DNA of 64,000 bases. Origin: an uncultured Pseudobutyrivibrio sp. GTDB lineage: Bacteria > Bacillota > Clostridia > Lachnospirales > Lachnospiraceae. How positions within the stretch are numbered: position 1 is the stretch's first letter; each line of letters begins with the position of its first letter. The notes beneath the pieces were generated by a model that saw only the letters and a program-made list of their open reading frames with translations, had not been told where the DNA came from and did no database searches. Shown here piece after piece: positions 26,626 through 36,367 of the stretch. The translations under genes and the position numbers were made by a program. The DNA lies in contig URCQ01000007.1 in assembly GCA_900546435.1 (NCBI GenBank), positions 23,502 to 87,501 on the forward strand. The letters run 5' to 3'.

Positions 26626-28128
26626 TTACAATATAGAAATAAATCTACGGAATTCTTTTAATCCCTCTTCATTACATTTAAATACACCTGCATCCTCAAG
26701 CACCTGGCAAAATACCTTGCCTACTTCCCGCTGTAAAATTTCTTCTACATTGGATGCATCTATGGTAATACCCTTTTCTTTATAAGCAGCACAGAATTCG
26801 TCCACCCAGTCAGCATGCTTTTCCAACGCTTCATCTGCGCGAATATCCTTACCATTTACAATGGCATCTGCAAGTGCTTCTAATTCACCTTTCAGTCGCG
26901 AAGGCAAAACTGCAAGTCCCATCACTTCAATCAAACCGATGTTTTCTTTTTTGATATGATGTAATTTGGCATGTGGATGATATACACCAAGTGGATATTC
27001 CTCCGTTGTAATGTTATTACGAAGTGCCAAATCCAGTTCAAACCGATCACCACGTTTTCTGGCGATTGGCGTGATGGTGTTGTGCTTTTCTCCGTCCGTC
27101 TCTGCGAAAATAAACGCATCTTCATCCGTATAATTTCTCCAGCATCCTAAAATATGATCTGCCAGATCTATGATACGTTTTTCATCCTTGCAGGAAAGTC
27201 GAATAACAGAAAGTGGCCACTTCACAATGCCCGCCTCTACATCTTCAAAACCTTTTACGGTAAATGTTTCCACAATCGGCGCTTTTTCCATGGCAAATGT
27301 ATAATGACCGCCCTGGAAATGATCATGGCTTAAAATAGAGCCGCCTACAATTGGCAGATCCGCATTGGAACCAAGGAAATAATGTGGAAATGTCTTAACA
27401 AAATCAAACAGCTTTACAAACGTTGCACGCTCAATTTTCATTGGCGTATGCTGTCCGTTAAAGACAATACAATGTTCGTTGTAATATACATAAGGAGAAT
27501 ACTGGAATCCCCATTTACTTCCATTCATGGTAAGAGGAATGATACGATGATTTTCTCGTGCCGGATGATTTACTCTTCCTGCATATCCCTCATTTTCTAC
27601 ACAAAGCAGGCATTTCGGATAAGCAGACTGCTTCGCATTCTTTGCTGCTGCAATGGCTTTTGGATCCTTTTCCGGCTTGGAAAGGTTAATCGTAATATCA
27701 AGTGTTCCATACTGCGTATCTACGGTCCATTTTTTATCTTTCTTCACACGGTAACGGCGGATATAGTCACTATCCTGGCTCAATTTAAAGAAATAATCCG
27801 TCGCATCCTGTGGGGATTTTTTGTAAGCTGCTTCGAAATTTGCCTGCACGGTTGCCGGACGTGGCATCAGACAGTTCATCAGACGTGTATCAAACAAATC
27901 GCGATATACAATGCTGTCCTCAATCAATCCTTTTTCGACTGCTGCATCCAGCAAATCCTTTAAAACATCTTCCAGAACAATATTACTCAGGTCACAATCC
28001 GGATCTGTGTACTCATCTTCCTTTAGCACATCCAAAAGCAGATTGGTCGCATAAATCCTCTCACACTCTGGTGTAAGACCTGTGTCGATACCATACTGTA
28101 CCAACTTTTTCACACTTTCTTGTAACAT
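26626..28128 (-). CDS. galT: UDP-glucose--hexose-1-phosphate uridylyltransferase (type 2 GalT)
   Basis: A 500-residue GalT of the Firmicutes type 2 family, converting galactose-1-phosphate and UDP-glucose to UDP-galactose and glucose-1-phosphate (Leloir pathway). Supporting stretches include CLLCVENEGYAGRVNHPAREN, the region GGSILSHDHFQGGHYTF with the catalytic His pair, and YHPHAKLHHIKKENIG. Length is normal. GAGGAGG precedes the ATG. It stands alone, oriented like the galactoside operon, and would use galactose released by the alpha- and beta-galactosidases. galK and galE are not in this window. Confidence 0.96.
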   Translation of the reverse strand: MLQESVKKLVQYGIDTGLTPECERIYATNLLLDVLKEDEYTDPDCDLSNIVLEDVLKDLLDAAVEKGLIEDSIVYRDLFDTRLMNCLMPRPATVQANFEAAYKKSPQDATDYFFKLSQDSDYIRRYRVKKDKKWTVDTQYGTLDITINLSKPEKDPKAIAAAKNAKQSAYPKCLLCVENEGYAGRVNHPARENHRIIPLTMNGSKWGFQYSPYVYYNEHCIVFNGQHTPMKIERATFVKLFDFVKTFPHYFLGSNADLPIVGGSILSHDHFQGGHYTFAMEKAPIVETFTVKGFEDVEAGIVKWPLSVIRLSCKDEKRIIDLADHILGCWRNYTDEDAFIFAETDGEKHNTITPIARKRGDRFELDLALRNNITTEEYPLGVYHPHAKLHHIKKENIGLIEVMGLAVLPSRLKGELEALADAIVNGKDIRADEALEKHADWVDEFCAAYKEKGITIDASNVEEILQREVGKVFCQVLEDAGVFKCNEEGLKEFRRFISIL

Positions 28129-28199
28129 AATACTTTTCCTCCTCTTACGGAAACCAACCGCAAAAAATACGTTTCCACTGATTCCACTATACGCAACTT

Positions 28200-28856
28200 T
28201 TATGCTTTTTGCAAGAGCAGTTTCAGCAACTCTTCCACAGAATCTGCAATGTAAGTTGCTCCTGCTTGCGTCAGTTCTTCCCGACTACCATATCCAAACG
28301 TCACGCCTATACTATCTAATCCATTCGCAATAGCACCTTCTATATCATGGTGGCGATCTCCCACCATCACGATTTCTTTCTTATCTACATCCGGTATTTG
28401 TTCGAGTGCATAAGCAATCACTTCACTTTTTGCTGTTCGCGTTTCATCCAGCGTTGCCCCGGCAATAAAGTTAAAATATGGAGCTATTCCAAAACGCTTT
28501 AAAATCTGTTCACTGAAAAATTCTGGTTTGCTTGTCGCCACAAGCAACTGTTTTCCTGCACTTTTTAATGCTAAAAGCATTTCTTGTATGCCATCAAACA
28601 CTCTATTTTCAAACAAGCCTTTCGCACTGTAGTACTCTCTATAATAAGCCACTGCCTGCACAGCCTGTACTTCATCTAATCCATAATAATTCTGAAAAGA
28701 ATCCTTTAATGGAGGTCCAACAAAACAAAGCAGATCTGCTTTATCCTGCACTTCTATTCCAAATTTATCCAGCGCATAAGCCACAGAATTTACAATTCCA
28801 GGCGCAGATTCTGTCAATGTTCCATCCAAATCAAATAAAATTGTACTATATTCCAT
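28200..28856 (-). CDS. HAD-family phosphatase, phosphoglycolate phosphatase-like
   Basis: A 218-residue HAD subfamily IA hydrolase. Motif I is LFDLDGTLTES at residues 6-16, motif II is VATSKP, motif III Lys follows in the TAKSEV region, and motif IV is MVGDRHHDIEGA. The cap with GPPLKDSFQNYYG is typical of Gph/PpaX-like enzymes, which act on phosphoglycolate, pyrophosphate or nucleotides. The start at 28856 is chosen because AAGG lies nine bases upstream. Substrate not determined. Confidence 0.88.
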   Translation of the reverse strand: MEYSTILFDLDGTLTESAPGIVNSVAYALDKFGIEVQDKADLLCFVGPPLKDSFQNYYGLDEVQAVQAVAYYREYYSAKGLFENRVFDGIQEMLLALKSAGKQLLVATSKPEFFSEQILKRFGIAPYFNFIAGATLDETRTAKSEVIAYALEQIPDVDKKEIVMVGDRHHDIEGAIANGLDSIGVTFGYGSREELTQAGATYIADSVEELLKLLLQKA

Positions 28857-29041
28857 AACCTTTTCCTTCATTAAATCATTTTATTTTCTTTTAAAGTTCT
28901 AATAGAACCCATAGATGTTTTTAGTATAACACAATCCGAGTTATTTTTATGAGATTATTGTTTTTTCCTCATTTTTTTGTTAGTCTGTTTTTATTAAACT
29001 TGCCATACGTTCACATATAAATTAGGAGGAGTAACGAAATT

Positions 29042-29623
29042 ATGAATTTTTTAGAAGAGCGAATCATAAAAGACGGCATTGTAAAAGAAGGCAATGTTCT
29101 TAAGGTAGATAGTTTTTTAAATCACCAGATGGACATTGCACTCTTTGATGAAATGGGAGCAGAGTTCAAAAAGCGTTTTGCTGATGCCAACATCAACAAA
29201 ATCCTTACCATTGAAGCTTCCGGCATTGGCATTGCCTGCATCGTCGCAAGACATTTTGGTGTACCGGTTGTCTTTGCCAAGAAATCAAAAAGCATCAACA
29301 TCGATGGGGATACTTACAAAGCTGAGGTAGAGTCTTTCACACACAAGTGCAAAAATCACGTCATTGTTTCACGCAAATTTTTAAATCCTGACGACCATGT
29401 CTTGATTATTGATGATTTTCTTGCTAACGGCTGTGCTTTACAGGGATTGATTTCCATCGTAAACGAAGCCGGTGGTACCGTAGAAGGTATTGGCATTGCG
29501 GTTGAAAAAGGCTTCCAAAATGGTGGTCGTATCATCCGTAATCTTGGTTTCCACTTAGAATCTCTTGCTATCGTGGAAAGCATGGATGCTACAACCGGAG
29601 AAATCACATTCCGCGAGCAATAA
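29042..29623 (+). CDS. xpt: Xanthine phosphoribosyltransferase
   Basis: A 193-residue PRTase that salvages xanthine to XMP. It has EERIIKDGIVKEGNVLKVD at the N-terminus and the PRPP-binding loop VLIIDDFLANGCAL at about residue 120, with the acidic pair DD. AGGAGGAG precedes the ATG. In Bacillus xpt is followed by pbuX, and here a broken permease follows in the same order. I found no purine riboswitch in the 180 bases upstream, only a 13-bp palindrome (GTTCT-AAT-AGAAC at 28896-28908). Confidence 0.95.
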   Translation: MNFLEERIIKDGIVKEGNVLKVDSFLNHQMDIALFDEMGAEFKKRFADANINKILTIEASGIGIACIVARHFGVPVVFAKKSKSINIDGDTYKAEVESFTHKCKNHVIVSRKFLNPDDHVLIIDDFLANGCALQGLISIVNEAGGTVEGIGIAVEKGFQNGGRIIRNLGFHLESLAIVESMDATTGEITFREQ

Positions 29624-29653
29624 TTTTTTTACTATACTATAGAAAGGAAGTGC

Positions 29654-30281
29654 ATGGAATCACTCCATCACACATATTGAAGGTATCCTCGGCCTACTGG
29701 CACGCTACTGGATTCGTCTCATTACACCGATTGTATCTTCTACGGTGGTAACTGCCATTGGTTTTTCCCTGCTCTCCGTAGGCGCCTCTTCTTTTGGTGG
29801 CGGCAGTGGAAGTGATTCCTTTGGTTCTGCAACCAACTGGATTTTAGGAAGCATCACTTTGTTGTGTTGTATTTTATTTAATATTTTTGCAAAATCCTAC
29901 TTCAAGCAATTGTCCGTTTTATTCGGCCTTGTTGTTGGTTATCTCGTTGCCATTGCCATGGGAGTCGTTGATTTCAGTTCTTTGCAAAACACTGCAGTCA
30001 TTGCATTTCCATCCTTACTGCCGTTTAAACCGGAATTTAATATCAATGCCATCATTTCGACGACATTGATCTTTTTGGTATCTGCCACAGAAACCATTGG
30101 TGATACCTCAGCACTTGCAGCCTCTGGTCTGAATCGTGAAGCAAGTTTAAAGGAGACTTCCGGTTCCATTGCCTGTGACGGCTTTATCAGTGCCTTATCC
30201 GGTCTGTTTGGCTGTATGCCAATCACGTCCTTTATTTTAAATCTGGTATTGCCAAAAAATATGGAAGCTACGACAAAATAA
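29654..30281 (+). pseudogene. Remnant of an NCS2 xanthine/uracil permease
   Basis: An NCS2 (xanthine/uric acid permease) fragment of about 205 residues is readable from 29667 to 30281. It contains the middle segments (RLITPIVSSTVVTAIGFSLL, ATETIGDTSALA, GLFGCMPITSF). The normal start and ribosome binding site survive at 29654 (AAGGAAG then ATG), but after eight codons that frame stops, and the permease frame is joined out of phase. About 130 N-terminal residues are missing, consistent with an internal deletion. It also ends right after the conserved NTSF-type motif, missing about 100 residues. Probably non-functional. Confidence 0.85.
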
Positions 30282-30283
30282 TT

Positions 30284-31144
30284 TTATGAAGCAAAAAAAG
30301 CAAGTGCAATTGCCCCTGGACCCACATGCGTGCCAATCGCTGCGCCAATGGAAACCACGGGCAATTCCTCTTTTTTGCGGTCTTTTTCCCACAAGATATG
30401 ACTATCGTCAATATACTTGCGGATCAACTGATCTGACAATCCTGTGTAGCCCAAACAAAATGGTCTGCTAAAATCTATGCCACCTACCGACTGCGTACGC
30501 TGTATCAGTAGGTTCTTTCCATTTTTGGATCCATGTGCTTTCCCTAAAACAACCACTTCTCCATCTTCTACACCCACAACCGGCTTAATGGAAAGTGCTC
30601 CCCCAAGCATTGCTGCAGTTGCTGAAATACGTCCTCCTTTTTTCAGATATTCCAACGTATCTAATAGCGCAATTACCTGTAACTCTTTCTTCTCTTTTTC
30701 TAAGCAAGTTACTACTTCATCGATAGACTTGCCCATCTGCACAAGTTCTACTGCACGCATAACCAGGCAGCGTTCTCCCACAGCCACATTTTCACTGTCT
30801 ACCACATACACCTGCTTTTCATATTCTTCTGCTGCAATACAAGCACTCTGGTAAGTTCCGGACAATTTAGACGAAAGTGTTATCACTAGTAATTGTACAG
30901 TTTCCTCTTCCTGGCCCGTTTCAAATTCTTCCCGATATGCTTCTAAAAATTCATAAGGGCTAATCTGACTTGTTTTCGGTAACACATCGGTCTCGATCAG
31001 TTTTTCATAGAATGTCTCATGCGCTAAATCTACACCATCTAAATAATGTTCTTCTTCAAACGATACATGCAATGGCACAACACGCACGCCCTCACATGTA
31101 TCTGCTAAAATATCTGAACCAGAGTCTGTTATAATCTTAATCAT
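30284..31144 (-). CDS. DegV family protein (fatty-acid binding)
   Basis: A 286-residue DegV/FakB-family protein. It shows the N-terminal IITDSGSDI, then SSKLSGTYQSACIAA, and the conserved C-terminal SIGAAIGTHVGPGAIAL. FakB proteins bind fatty acids for phosphorylation by FakA; no fakA is visible here. It is convergent with the permease remnant with a 2-base gap and forms a single-gene unit. Confidence 0.92.
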   Translation of the reverse strand: MIKIITDSGSDILADTCEGVRVVPLHVSFEEEHYLDGVDLAHETFYEKLIETDVLPKTSQISPYEFLEAYREEFETGQEEETVQLLVITLSSKLSGTYQSACIAAEEYEKQVYVVDSENVAVGERCLVMRAVELVQMGKSIDEVVTCLEKEKKELQVIALLDTLEYLKKGGRISATAAMLGGALSIKPVVGVEDGEVVVLGKAHGSKNGKNLLIQRTQSVGGIDFSRPFCLGYTGLSDQLIRKYIDDSHILWEKDRKKEELPVVSIGAAIGTHVGPGAIALAFFAS

Positions 31145-31249
31145 GGTATTTATACCTCACTTTTATATTTTTGTGTATTACTTGAGGTAGTATAACGAAA
31201 AGTTTCCATGATGTCAAATTTAGTAACGATGAACACATTGACAGCTTTG

Positions 31250-32662
31250 CTATTCCTGTTCTCTTTTCTTTGCCAATTCTGCATAAACATCAACTAACTT
31301 TTCTTTGGAAAGTTTATATCCAAACGCCAGTAGAAGAAACATGATCAGAAGTACAATTGCCGGCACGAGCGTCGCCATATCATACAATCTTGCCACGACA
31401 TCTGCTGACTGTTTGCTTGCGTCTACGTTGTATCCTATGACACCGAGTAAAATCGGTACACCAACACCAGCCAAGGTCTGTCCTAATTTTCTAGTAAAAG
31501 AATACAGAGCGTAGGAAGTGCCTTCTTCACGTCTACCGGACAACAATTCGTGATAGTCAATAACATCCATAACCAGTGCCCACACTTCCAGCGTCAAAAA
31601 TGTCTGTCCTGCACCAGAGAAAAACAATAGTGCCATAAAGATGTATGGATTATGCACTGCTGCGGTGAATTTTAAAAAGTACATCAAGAAGTTAATCACT
31701 GCTGCAAATGCCAATCCAAAAGCACAGATTTCTTTTTTTCCAAACTTTCGCACCAACTTATTGATGATTGGCAAAAACAAAGCCATTGGCACATACGTAC
31801 ATATCGTCACAAAACTGTAAAGACCTGGTTTCTGGTAAAAATTCAGAAACAGATAATTATATGTTGTCTGTGTATACATTTGAAACGCAATTAACAGCAT
31901 CGATACCAGACAAAGAAAAATGAATGGTGGGTTTTTTAAGAGATCACCAACGGTTCGAAATACATGCATTCCTTCCTGTTTCTGTTTTGGTGGAATTGTA
32001 ATACGTTCTTTCACATTCTTAAAATGTAATCCATAAATACCAATGGATACGACAGCAATGCAAAGTACTGCAAAGCCTAATTTCGTCGGATCTAACACTT
32101 TCGTCTCCGTTCCATCAGCTCCAATAACCGTAGAATATACAAGCAGTGGTAATAAAATCATAGATGGAATATTACCAAAGCCAGCCCCAACAGACCGCCA
32201 TACAGAGAGCGATGATCGTTCCATCGGATCATCTGTCATAACCGATGCCAGCGATCCATACGGAATATTTACACCAGTATACATCATGCCATATAAGATA
32301 TAAGTAACATATGCATAAATCAGATATTGATTCGTTGTAAGCCCCGGAATTTTTACAAACATCAATACCGCGGCTACAGCCAGTGGAATGGATGCCCACA
32401 TAACATAAGGTCGAAACCTCCCCCATTTTGTTGGTTTTCTTGAATCAATAAATCCTCCCCATAAAGGATCATTGATTGCATCCCAGATTCTGGCGATCAG
32501 CATCAAAATCGTAATCTGTGCTAATGGAATATGCAGACAGTCTGTATAAAACATTGTCAAAAATGATGAAATCAGCGAAAATGTCAAAACTCCGCCAAAA
32601 TCACCACATGCGTATGCCATTTTTTCTTTTGTCTTCAGTCCATGTGTTTGTTTTTCCCCCAT
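31250..32662 (-). CDS. GPH-family sugar:cation symporter
   Basis: A 470-residue GPH transporter with 12 predicted membrane segments. It carries LIARIWDAINDPLWGG (cation-site motif), KWGRFRPYVMW, and a late VMDVIDYHELLSGRREEGT motif typical of the xyloside/glucuronide branch. The start at 32662 is used because AAGGAGAG lies six bases upstream; the open frame extends 11 codons further. It is divergent from a carboxylesterase gene and shares repeated operator-like motifs with it, suggesting import of an esterified or glycosidic substrate. Substrate inferred only. Confidence 0.92.
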   Translation of the reverse strand: MGEKQTHGLKTKEKMAYACGDFGGVLTFSLISSFLTMFYTDCLHIPLAQITILMLIARIWDAINDPLWGGFIDSRKPTKWGRFRPYVMWASIPLAVAAVLMFVKIPGLTTNQYLIYAYVTYILYGMMYTGVNIPYGSLASVMTDDPMERSSLSVWRSVGAGFGNIPSMILLPLLVYSTVIGADGTETKVLDPTKLGFAVLCIAVVSIGIYGLHFKNVKERITIPPKQKQEGMHVFRTVGDLLKNPPFIFLCLVSMLLIAFQMYTQTTYNYLFLNFYQKPGLYSFVTICTYVPMALFLPIINKLVRKFGKKEICAFGLAFAAVINFLMYFLKFTAAVHNPYIFMALLFFSGAGQTFLTLEVWALVMDVIDYHELLSGRREEGTSYALYSFTRKLGQTLAGVGVPILLGVIGYNVDASKQSADVVARLYDMATLVPAIVLLIMFLLLAFGYKLSKEKLVDVYAELAKKREQE

Positions 32663-32707
32663 TGTAACTCTCCTTTTCCTATCATAAAATGTCACAAGCT
32701 GTATTAA

Positions 32708-32720
32708 TTAACTCATTTAA
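32708..32720. repeat. Copy 1 of TTAACTCATTTAA operator-like repeat
   Basis: An exact 13-bp copy of the element at 32787-32799. It starts about ten bases after the -10 box of the transporter promoter, a position suited to repression. Confidence 0.5.
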
Positions 32721-32728
32721 TTTATTAC

Positions 32729-32757
32729 ATTTTACTACTTTATGGATGATATATCAA
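32729..32757 (-). promoter_or_regulatory. Sigma-A type promoter of the GPH transporter
   Basis: On the minus strand TTGATA and TAAAAT are separated by 17 bases, about 65 bases before the start codon. Confidence 0.7.
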
Positions 32758-32786
32758 GATTATTTGTGCATGTTTTTCATTATTTT

Positions 32787-32799
32787 TTAACTCATTTAA
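32787..32799. repeat. Copy 2 of TTAACTCATTTAA operator-like repeat
   Basis: An identical 13-bp copy, 79 bases from the first. It lies upstream of the esterase and 9 bases before a catabolite-response-like element. The outer TTAA halves make it weakly palindromic. Confidence 0.5.
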
Positions 32800-32808
32800 A
32801 AATTTATG

Positions 32809-32822
32809 TAAAAACGCTTTCA
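32809..32822. promoter_or_regulatory. Candidate cre (CcpA) site
   Basis: TAAAAACGCTTTCA matches the 14-base catabolite-response consensus TGWAARCGYTWNCW at 13 positions. It lies about 65 bases before the esterase start, where CcpA could repress. Confidence 0.55.
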
Positions 32823-32884
32823 AACATGCTAAAATACAAGCAGGAATTTTTTCATCCGCACGCAGACAAAATAAGGAGGCAACT

Positions 32885-34225
32885 ATGGAAAACTTTGTTA
32901 CAACCCAGACACACTGCGGTGATATTCGCGGTATACATGGCGACGGCTATCGTAAATATTTAGGGGTTCGCTATGCGAGCGCCCAGCGTTTTACCTATGC
33001 CACGCCTGTAACAAAATGGGATGGCATCTATGATGCTACACACTATGGTAATGTGTGTCCGCAAAATCGTACTTTCTATGAACATCTGGAAATTCCGGAG
33101 CGTTTGTTCTACCACAATGAATTTCGACAGGATCAAGTCTTCCATTATGACGAAGATTGTCTGAATCTAAATATTTTTTCACCCGATGGAACCGGTCCAT
33201 TTCCTGTACTCGTTTTCATTCATGGTGGCGGATTCGACTCCGGTGCTAATTATGATAGTGCCATCGACGGTGCGGCTTATGCCAAACGAGGCATCGTTTT
33301 TGTATCCATTCATTATCGTGTAAGTATTTTTGGATACTTTACGCATCCTGACATCCAGCGTGCTTATGGGCACGATGGTAACTTTGGTCTGGATGACCAG
33401 TTCACTGCACTGAGATGGATCAAGGAAAACATTGCCGATTACCAGGGCGATGCCAACAATATAACGGTCATGGGACAAAGTGCCGGTGCAATCTCCATCC
33501 AATATTTAAGTCTCAGTCCCAAATGCGATGGTCTCTACCAACGCGCTATTATGCTATCCGGAGGTGGCATGTTTCCAAAATTTGCACTTCCACGTGCTTC
33601 TGCAAACACCCATGCATACTGGGCAGACTTCATGCAGACTGCCGGTGTGACCGATTTAGAAAGTTTAAAAAAATTGGATACACACGCCATCTTTACCGCA
33701 ATAGAAGAACTAAAATCACGTCGCAAGGATAACACGTACAATACCATGCCTGTTGTGGATGGCTACCTGATCAGTGCACCCGTGGACACCCTAATCTCCC
33801 ATCCGCTCCCCATTGATTATATGCTTGGTTACACAAACAATGATATGTATGCCATCATTATGGGGTACATTACCCACAAATATGCCAGAGAAAATCATGC
33901 CTATCTGTATTATTTTGATATTGACGCTCCAGGATCGGATCATAATGGTGCTTTTCACTCCTGTGACTTGCGATATGTATTCGGAACACTGCAAAAATCA
34001 CATCGTCCCTATGACCAGGAAGATACCCTTGTTTCTGACATGATGATCCGTTATATCTCATCTTTTGTAAAAAATGGTGATCCAAATCAACCCTCTTTAC
34101 CACAATGGAATAAAGCCGGGCATCAGGCGCTTCATATACAGAAGCCGGCACGCTGCATTACCATGGGTTCTGCAAACTGGTTAAAATTATTGTATAACAC
34201 ATTGACAAAAGGCGATCCCAAATAG
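32885..34225 (+). CDS. Type B carboxylesterase/lipase family protein
   Basis: A 446-residue alpha/beta hydrolase of the carboxylesterase type B family. The oxyanion-hole motif FIHGGGFDSG is at about residue 110, the nucleophile elbow GQSAGA at about 198, and the His of the triad probably in GAFHSCDLRYVFG near 358. No signal peptide, so cytoplasmic. The conserved early EDCLNLNIF is present. AGGAGG precedes the ATG. Divergent from a GPH symporter, suggesting de-esterification of an imported carbohydrate ester; this is inference. Confidence 0.93.
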   Translation: MENFVTTQTHCGDIRGIHGDGYRKYLGVRYASAQRFTYATPVTKWDGIYDATHYGNVCPQNRTFYEHLEIPERLFYHNEFRQDQVFHYDEDCLNLNIFSPDGTGPFPVLVFIHGGGFDSGANYDSAIDGAAYAKRGIVFVSIHYRVSIFGYFTHPDIQRAYGHDGNFGLDDQFTALRWIKENIADYQGDANNITVMGQSAGAISIQYLSLSPKCDGLYQRAIMLSGGGMFPKFALPRASANTHAYWADFMQTAGVTDLESLKKLDTHAIFTAIEELKSRRKDNTYNTMPVVDGYLISAPVDTLISHPLPIDYMLGYTNNDMYAIIMGYITHKYARENHAYLYYFDIDAPGSDHNGAFHSCDLRYVFGTLQKSHRPYDQEDTLVSDMMIRYISSFVKNGDPNQPSLPQWNKAGHQALHIQKPARCITMGSANWLKLLYNTLTKGDPK

Positions 34226-34238
34226 GGACCGCCTTTTT
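34207..34238. terminator. Bidirectional terminator between esterase and helicase
   Basis: GGCG-a-TCCC pairs with GGGA-c-CGCC around a 5-base loop, flanked by AAAA on the left and TTTTT on the right, so it can serve both convergent genes. It overlaps the esterase stop codon. Confidence 0.85.
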
Positions 34239-36333
34239 ACTCATCTTCTTCTAATACCAGATTCCCGGATAAAAACACATTCGGATAGGCAAACATCTTA
34301 TTTACGCCTGCAAACGATATACGGATTTTGCCCGTTTCTTCGGAAACAGCACCTACTTCACCTCTTCCATACCGGCTATGAATGACCATATCGCCTCTCT
34401 GCACTTTCGGAATGATTCCACCGGATTCTTTTCTTTTTTCTTTGCCATGCATTTTTGTTTCCGGCAGTAACTCGCCAAGAAACGTAGATTTTGTTTTTCC
34501 TCGAAAAAGGATTAAATTTTCTTTTGCTCTCGTAATTCCCACATAGAACAATCGTCGTTCTTCTTCGTAGGCTGCAATTTCTTCCCGGGATGCTCTGCGA
34601 TAGGATGTCAATGCACTCTCTGGGAATAACCCATCTGTTACATCCAAAAGATACACCGTATCATATTCCAATCCCTTACTCGAATGAATGGTGGACAAAA
34701 TCATTTTTGCATGATTGTCATTTTCCTTTGAACGTAATGTTTCTTCCAATTCATCCAGATGTGCAACAAACGCTAGTGGTGATTCCACGCCCTCCGCAAG
34801 CATTTGCAATATCTCTGTTTTTGTATTTTTCAAACGTGTGCGTTCCACATAATCCAAATAACCCATAGGATTTAAAATACGATACAGTGCTTTCGGTGCT
34901 GATTCCCGCATCATATTTACCATATGCGTTCGCATCGCTTTGATTTTACCTGCTGTCCAATTGCCCTCTCCATAATATTCCAATGCCACGTCGAACACAC
35001 TGCGTTCTTCCCGTCGCGCCTTGGCACAAATAGCTTCCGCATCTGCTCTTTTCATAAAAAACTGCAATTTGTAGTATATCTGCATAAAGAGTTTCGTGTC
35101 CGTTGTATCTGCTGCAAACAAAATAATATTTCGAATATCATTTACAATGCGATGGGTAAAAAATGAAATTTCTGCATTCTTCATGCGATAAGGAATCCCA
35201 TGTTTTTCAAGCAAATCAATCAGTGGCAGTGCACTTTCATTATCCCGATATAAAACTGCTGTCGTCTGATAATCTTCTGCCGCCTCTTCCATCAGACTAC
35301 GCGCTACTTTTAACAAATATCCGTACTGACCTTTTCGTCGCACCACGTCCACTGTGCGAATCTGACTGGTTGCCGGGTGCGATGGATACATGTGTTTTTC
35401 ATGACGTAATGTGTTCTTCTGAATAAAAGCATCCGCTGCCGCAACAATATTTGCATTGGATCGATAATTCGTCTCCATCAGCAGTACCGTTGCATTCGCA
35501 TATTGCTTTTCAAATGAAAGCAATGCCTCAGGATAAGCCGCGCGAAATCCATATATGCTCTGATCTTCATCACCAACCATGAAAATATGCGCATCTTTTT
35601 GCGCCAAAAGTGCAATAATAGCATGCTGAATTTTTGACGTATCCTGTGCCTCATCCACACACAGATAGTGATATTTTCTTTGAAACGCTTCCAGCAGCTC
35701 TGGCGCACTCCGAAACATGTTGTACGCATACACCATCTGATCATCAAAATCCATCAGACTGCGTGCTCGCAGTTCTTTCCGATACCGCTGATAAATTTCG
35801 ACCAAATCGTACTCCGCTTCCTCGCCAAACACTTCCATCTCTTTTTCCGATAACATCCGATTTTTTATAAACGTAATACGTGTTGCCAAATCCGACAAAT
35901 CATTTTCACTTGGAAAGTCCCGTTCTACCTGCTGGTATATCATCGATAAAATCTTTGCCTTTTCGCTCTCATCGCTCAGAAGTGAAAAGGCAGATTTTCT
36001 CACCATGCGACTATATATCGCAATTGCCTTTGCGCAAATACCATTGATGGTACGAAACTCCACGTGGCTTGCCAATTCTTCGCCAAACATGCGCTCGCAT
36101 CGGCTGCACATATCATTTTTTGCTGCCACATTATATGTGACAACCAGTATTTCCTCCGGGGCAATACCTTTGCAGTAAACCATATAACCAATGCGCGTCA
36201 CCAAAACTGTTGTCTTACCAGATCCCGGCACTGCCAAAAGAAGTGTTGGCCTCTCTACCGCCTGCACTGCCATCCATTGCTGTTCGTTTAAATCTATATG
36301 AAATTTTTTTATAAATTCTTCCAAAGTCAACAT
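34237..36333 (-). CDS. UvrD/PcrA-type superfamily 1 DNA helicase
   Basis: A 698-residue SF1A helicase. Motif I is AVPGSGKTT at about residue 34, motif II DEAQD near 228, motif III VGDEDQSIYGFRAA, motif IV METNYRSNANIV, motif V HSSKGLEYDTVYL and motif VI FYVGITRAKENLILF. The C-terminus has GDMVIHSRYGRGEV, like the tudor-type tail of PcrA. It unwinds DNA 3'-5' in repair or conflict resolution. It is about 40 residues shorter than PcrA, so it may be a second UvrD-like paralogue. Confidence 0.92.
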   Translation of the reverse strand: MLTLEEFIKKFHIDLNEQQWMAVQAVERPTLLLAVPGSGKTTVLVTRIGYMVYCKGIAPEEILVVTYNVAAKNDMCSRCERMFGEELASHVEFRTINGICAKAIAIYSRMVRKSAFSLLSDESEKAKILSMIYQQVERDFPSENDLSDLATRITFIKNRMLSEKEMEVFGEEAEYDLVEIYQRYRKELRARSLMDFDDQMVYAYNMFRSAPELLEAFQRKYHYLCVDEAQDTSKIQHAIIALLAQKDAHIFMVGDEDQSIYGFRAAYPEALLSFEKQYANATVLLMETNYRSNANIVAAADAFIQKNTLRHEKHMYPSHPATSQIRTVDVVRRKGQYGYLLKVARSLMEEAAEDYQTTAVLYRDNESALPLIDLLEKHGIPYRMKNAEISFFTHRIVNDIRNIILFAADTTDTKLFMQIYYKLQFFMKRADAEAICAKARREERSVFDVALEYYGEGNWTAGKIKAMRTHMVNMMRESAPKALYRILNPMGYLDYVERTRLKNTKTEILQMLAEGVESPLAFVAHLDELEETLRSKENDNHAKMILSTIHSSKGLEYDTVYLLDVTDGLFPESALTSYRRASREEIAAYEEERRLFYVGITRAKENLILFRGKTKSTFLGELLPETKMHGKEKRKESGGIIPKVQRGDMVIHSRYGRGEVGAVSEETGKIRISFAGVNKMFAYPNVFLSGNLVLEEDE

Positions 36334-36367
36334 AATCTATACTATACCATAGAAAGCGGATGCACCT

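Noticed and set aside
28149..28176. GGAAAC...GTTTCC upstream of galT as a second TetR operator
   Set aside because: It shares only the outer six bases with the palindrome at 25785 and has a different spacing and centre.
28860..29041. Possible purine riboswitch before xpt
   Set aside because: No conserved P1/J elements of the guanine/xanthine aptamer could be found in the leader.
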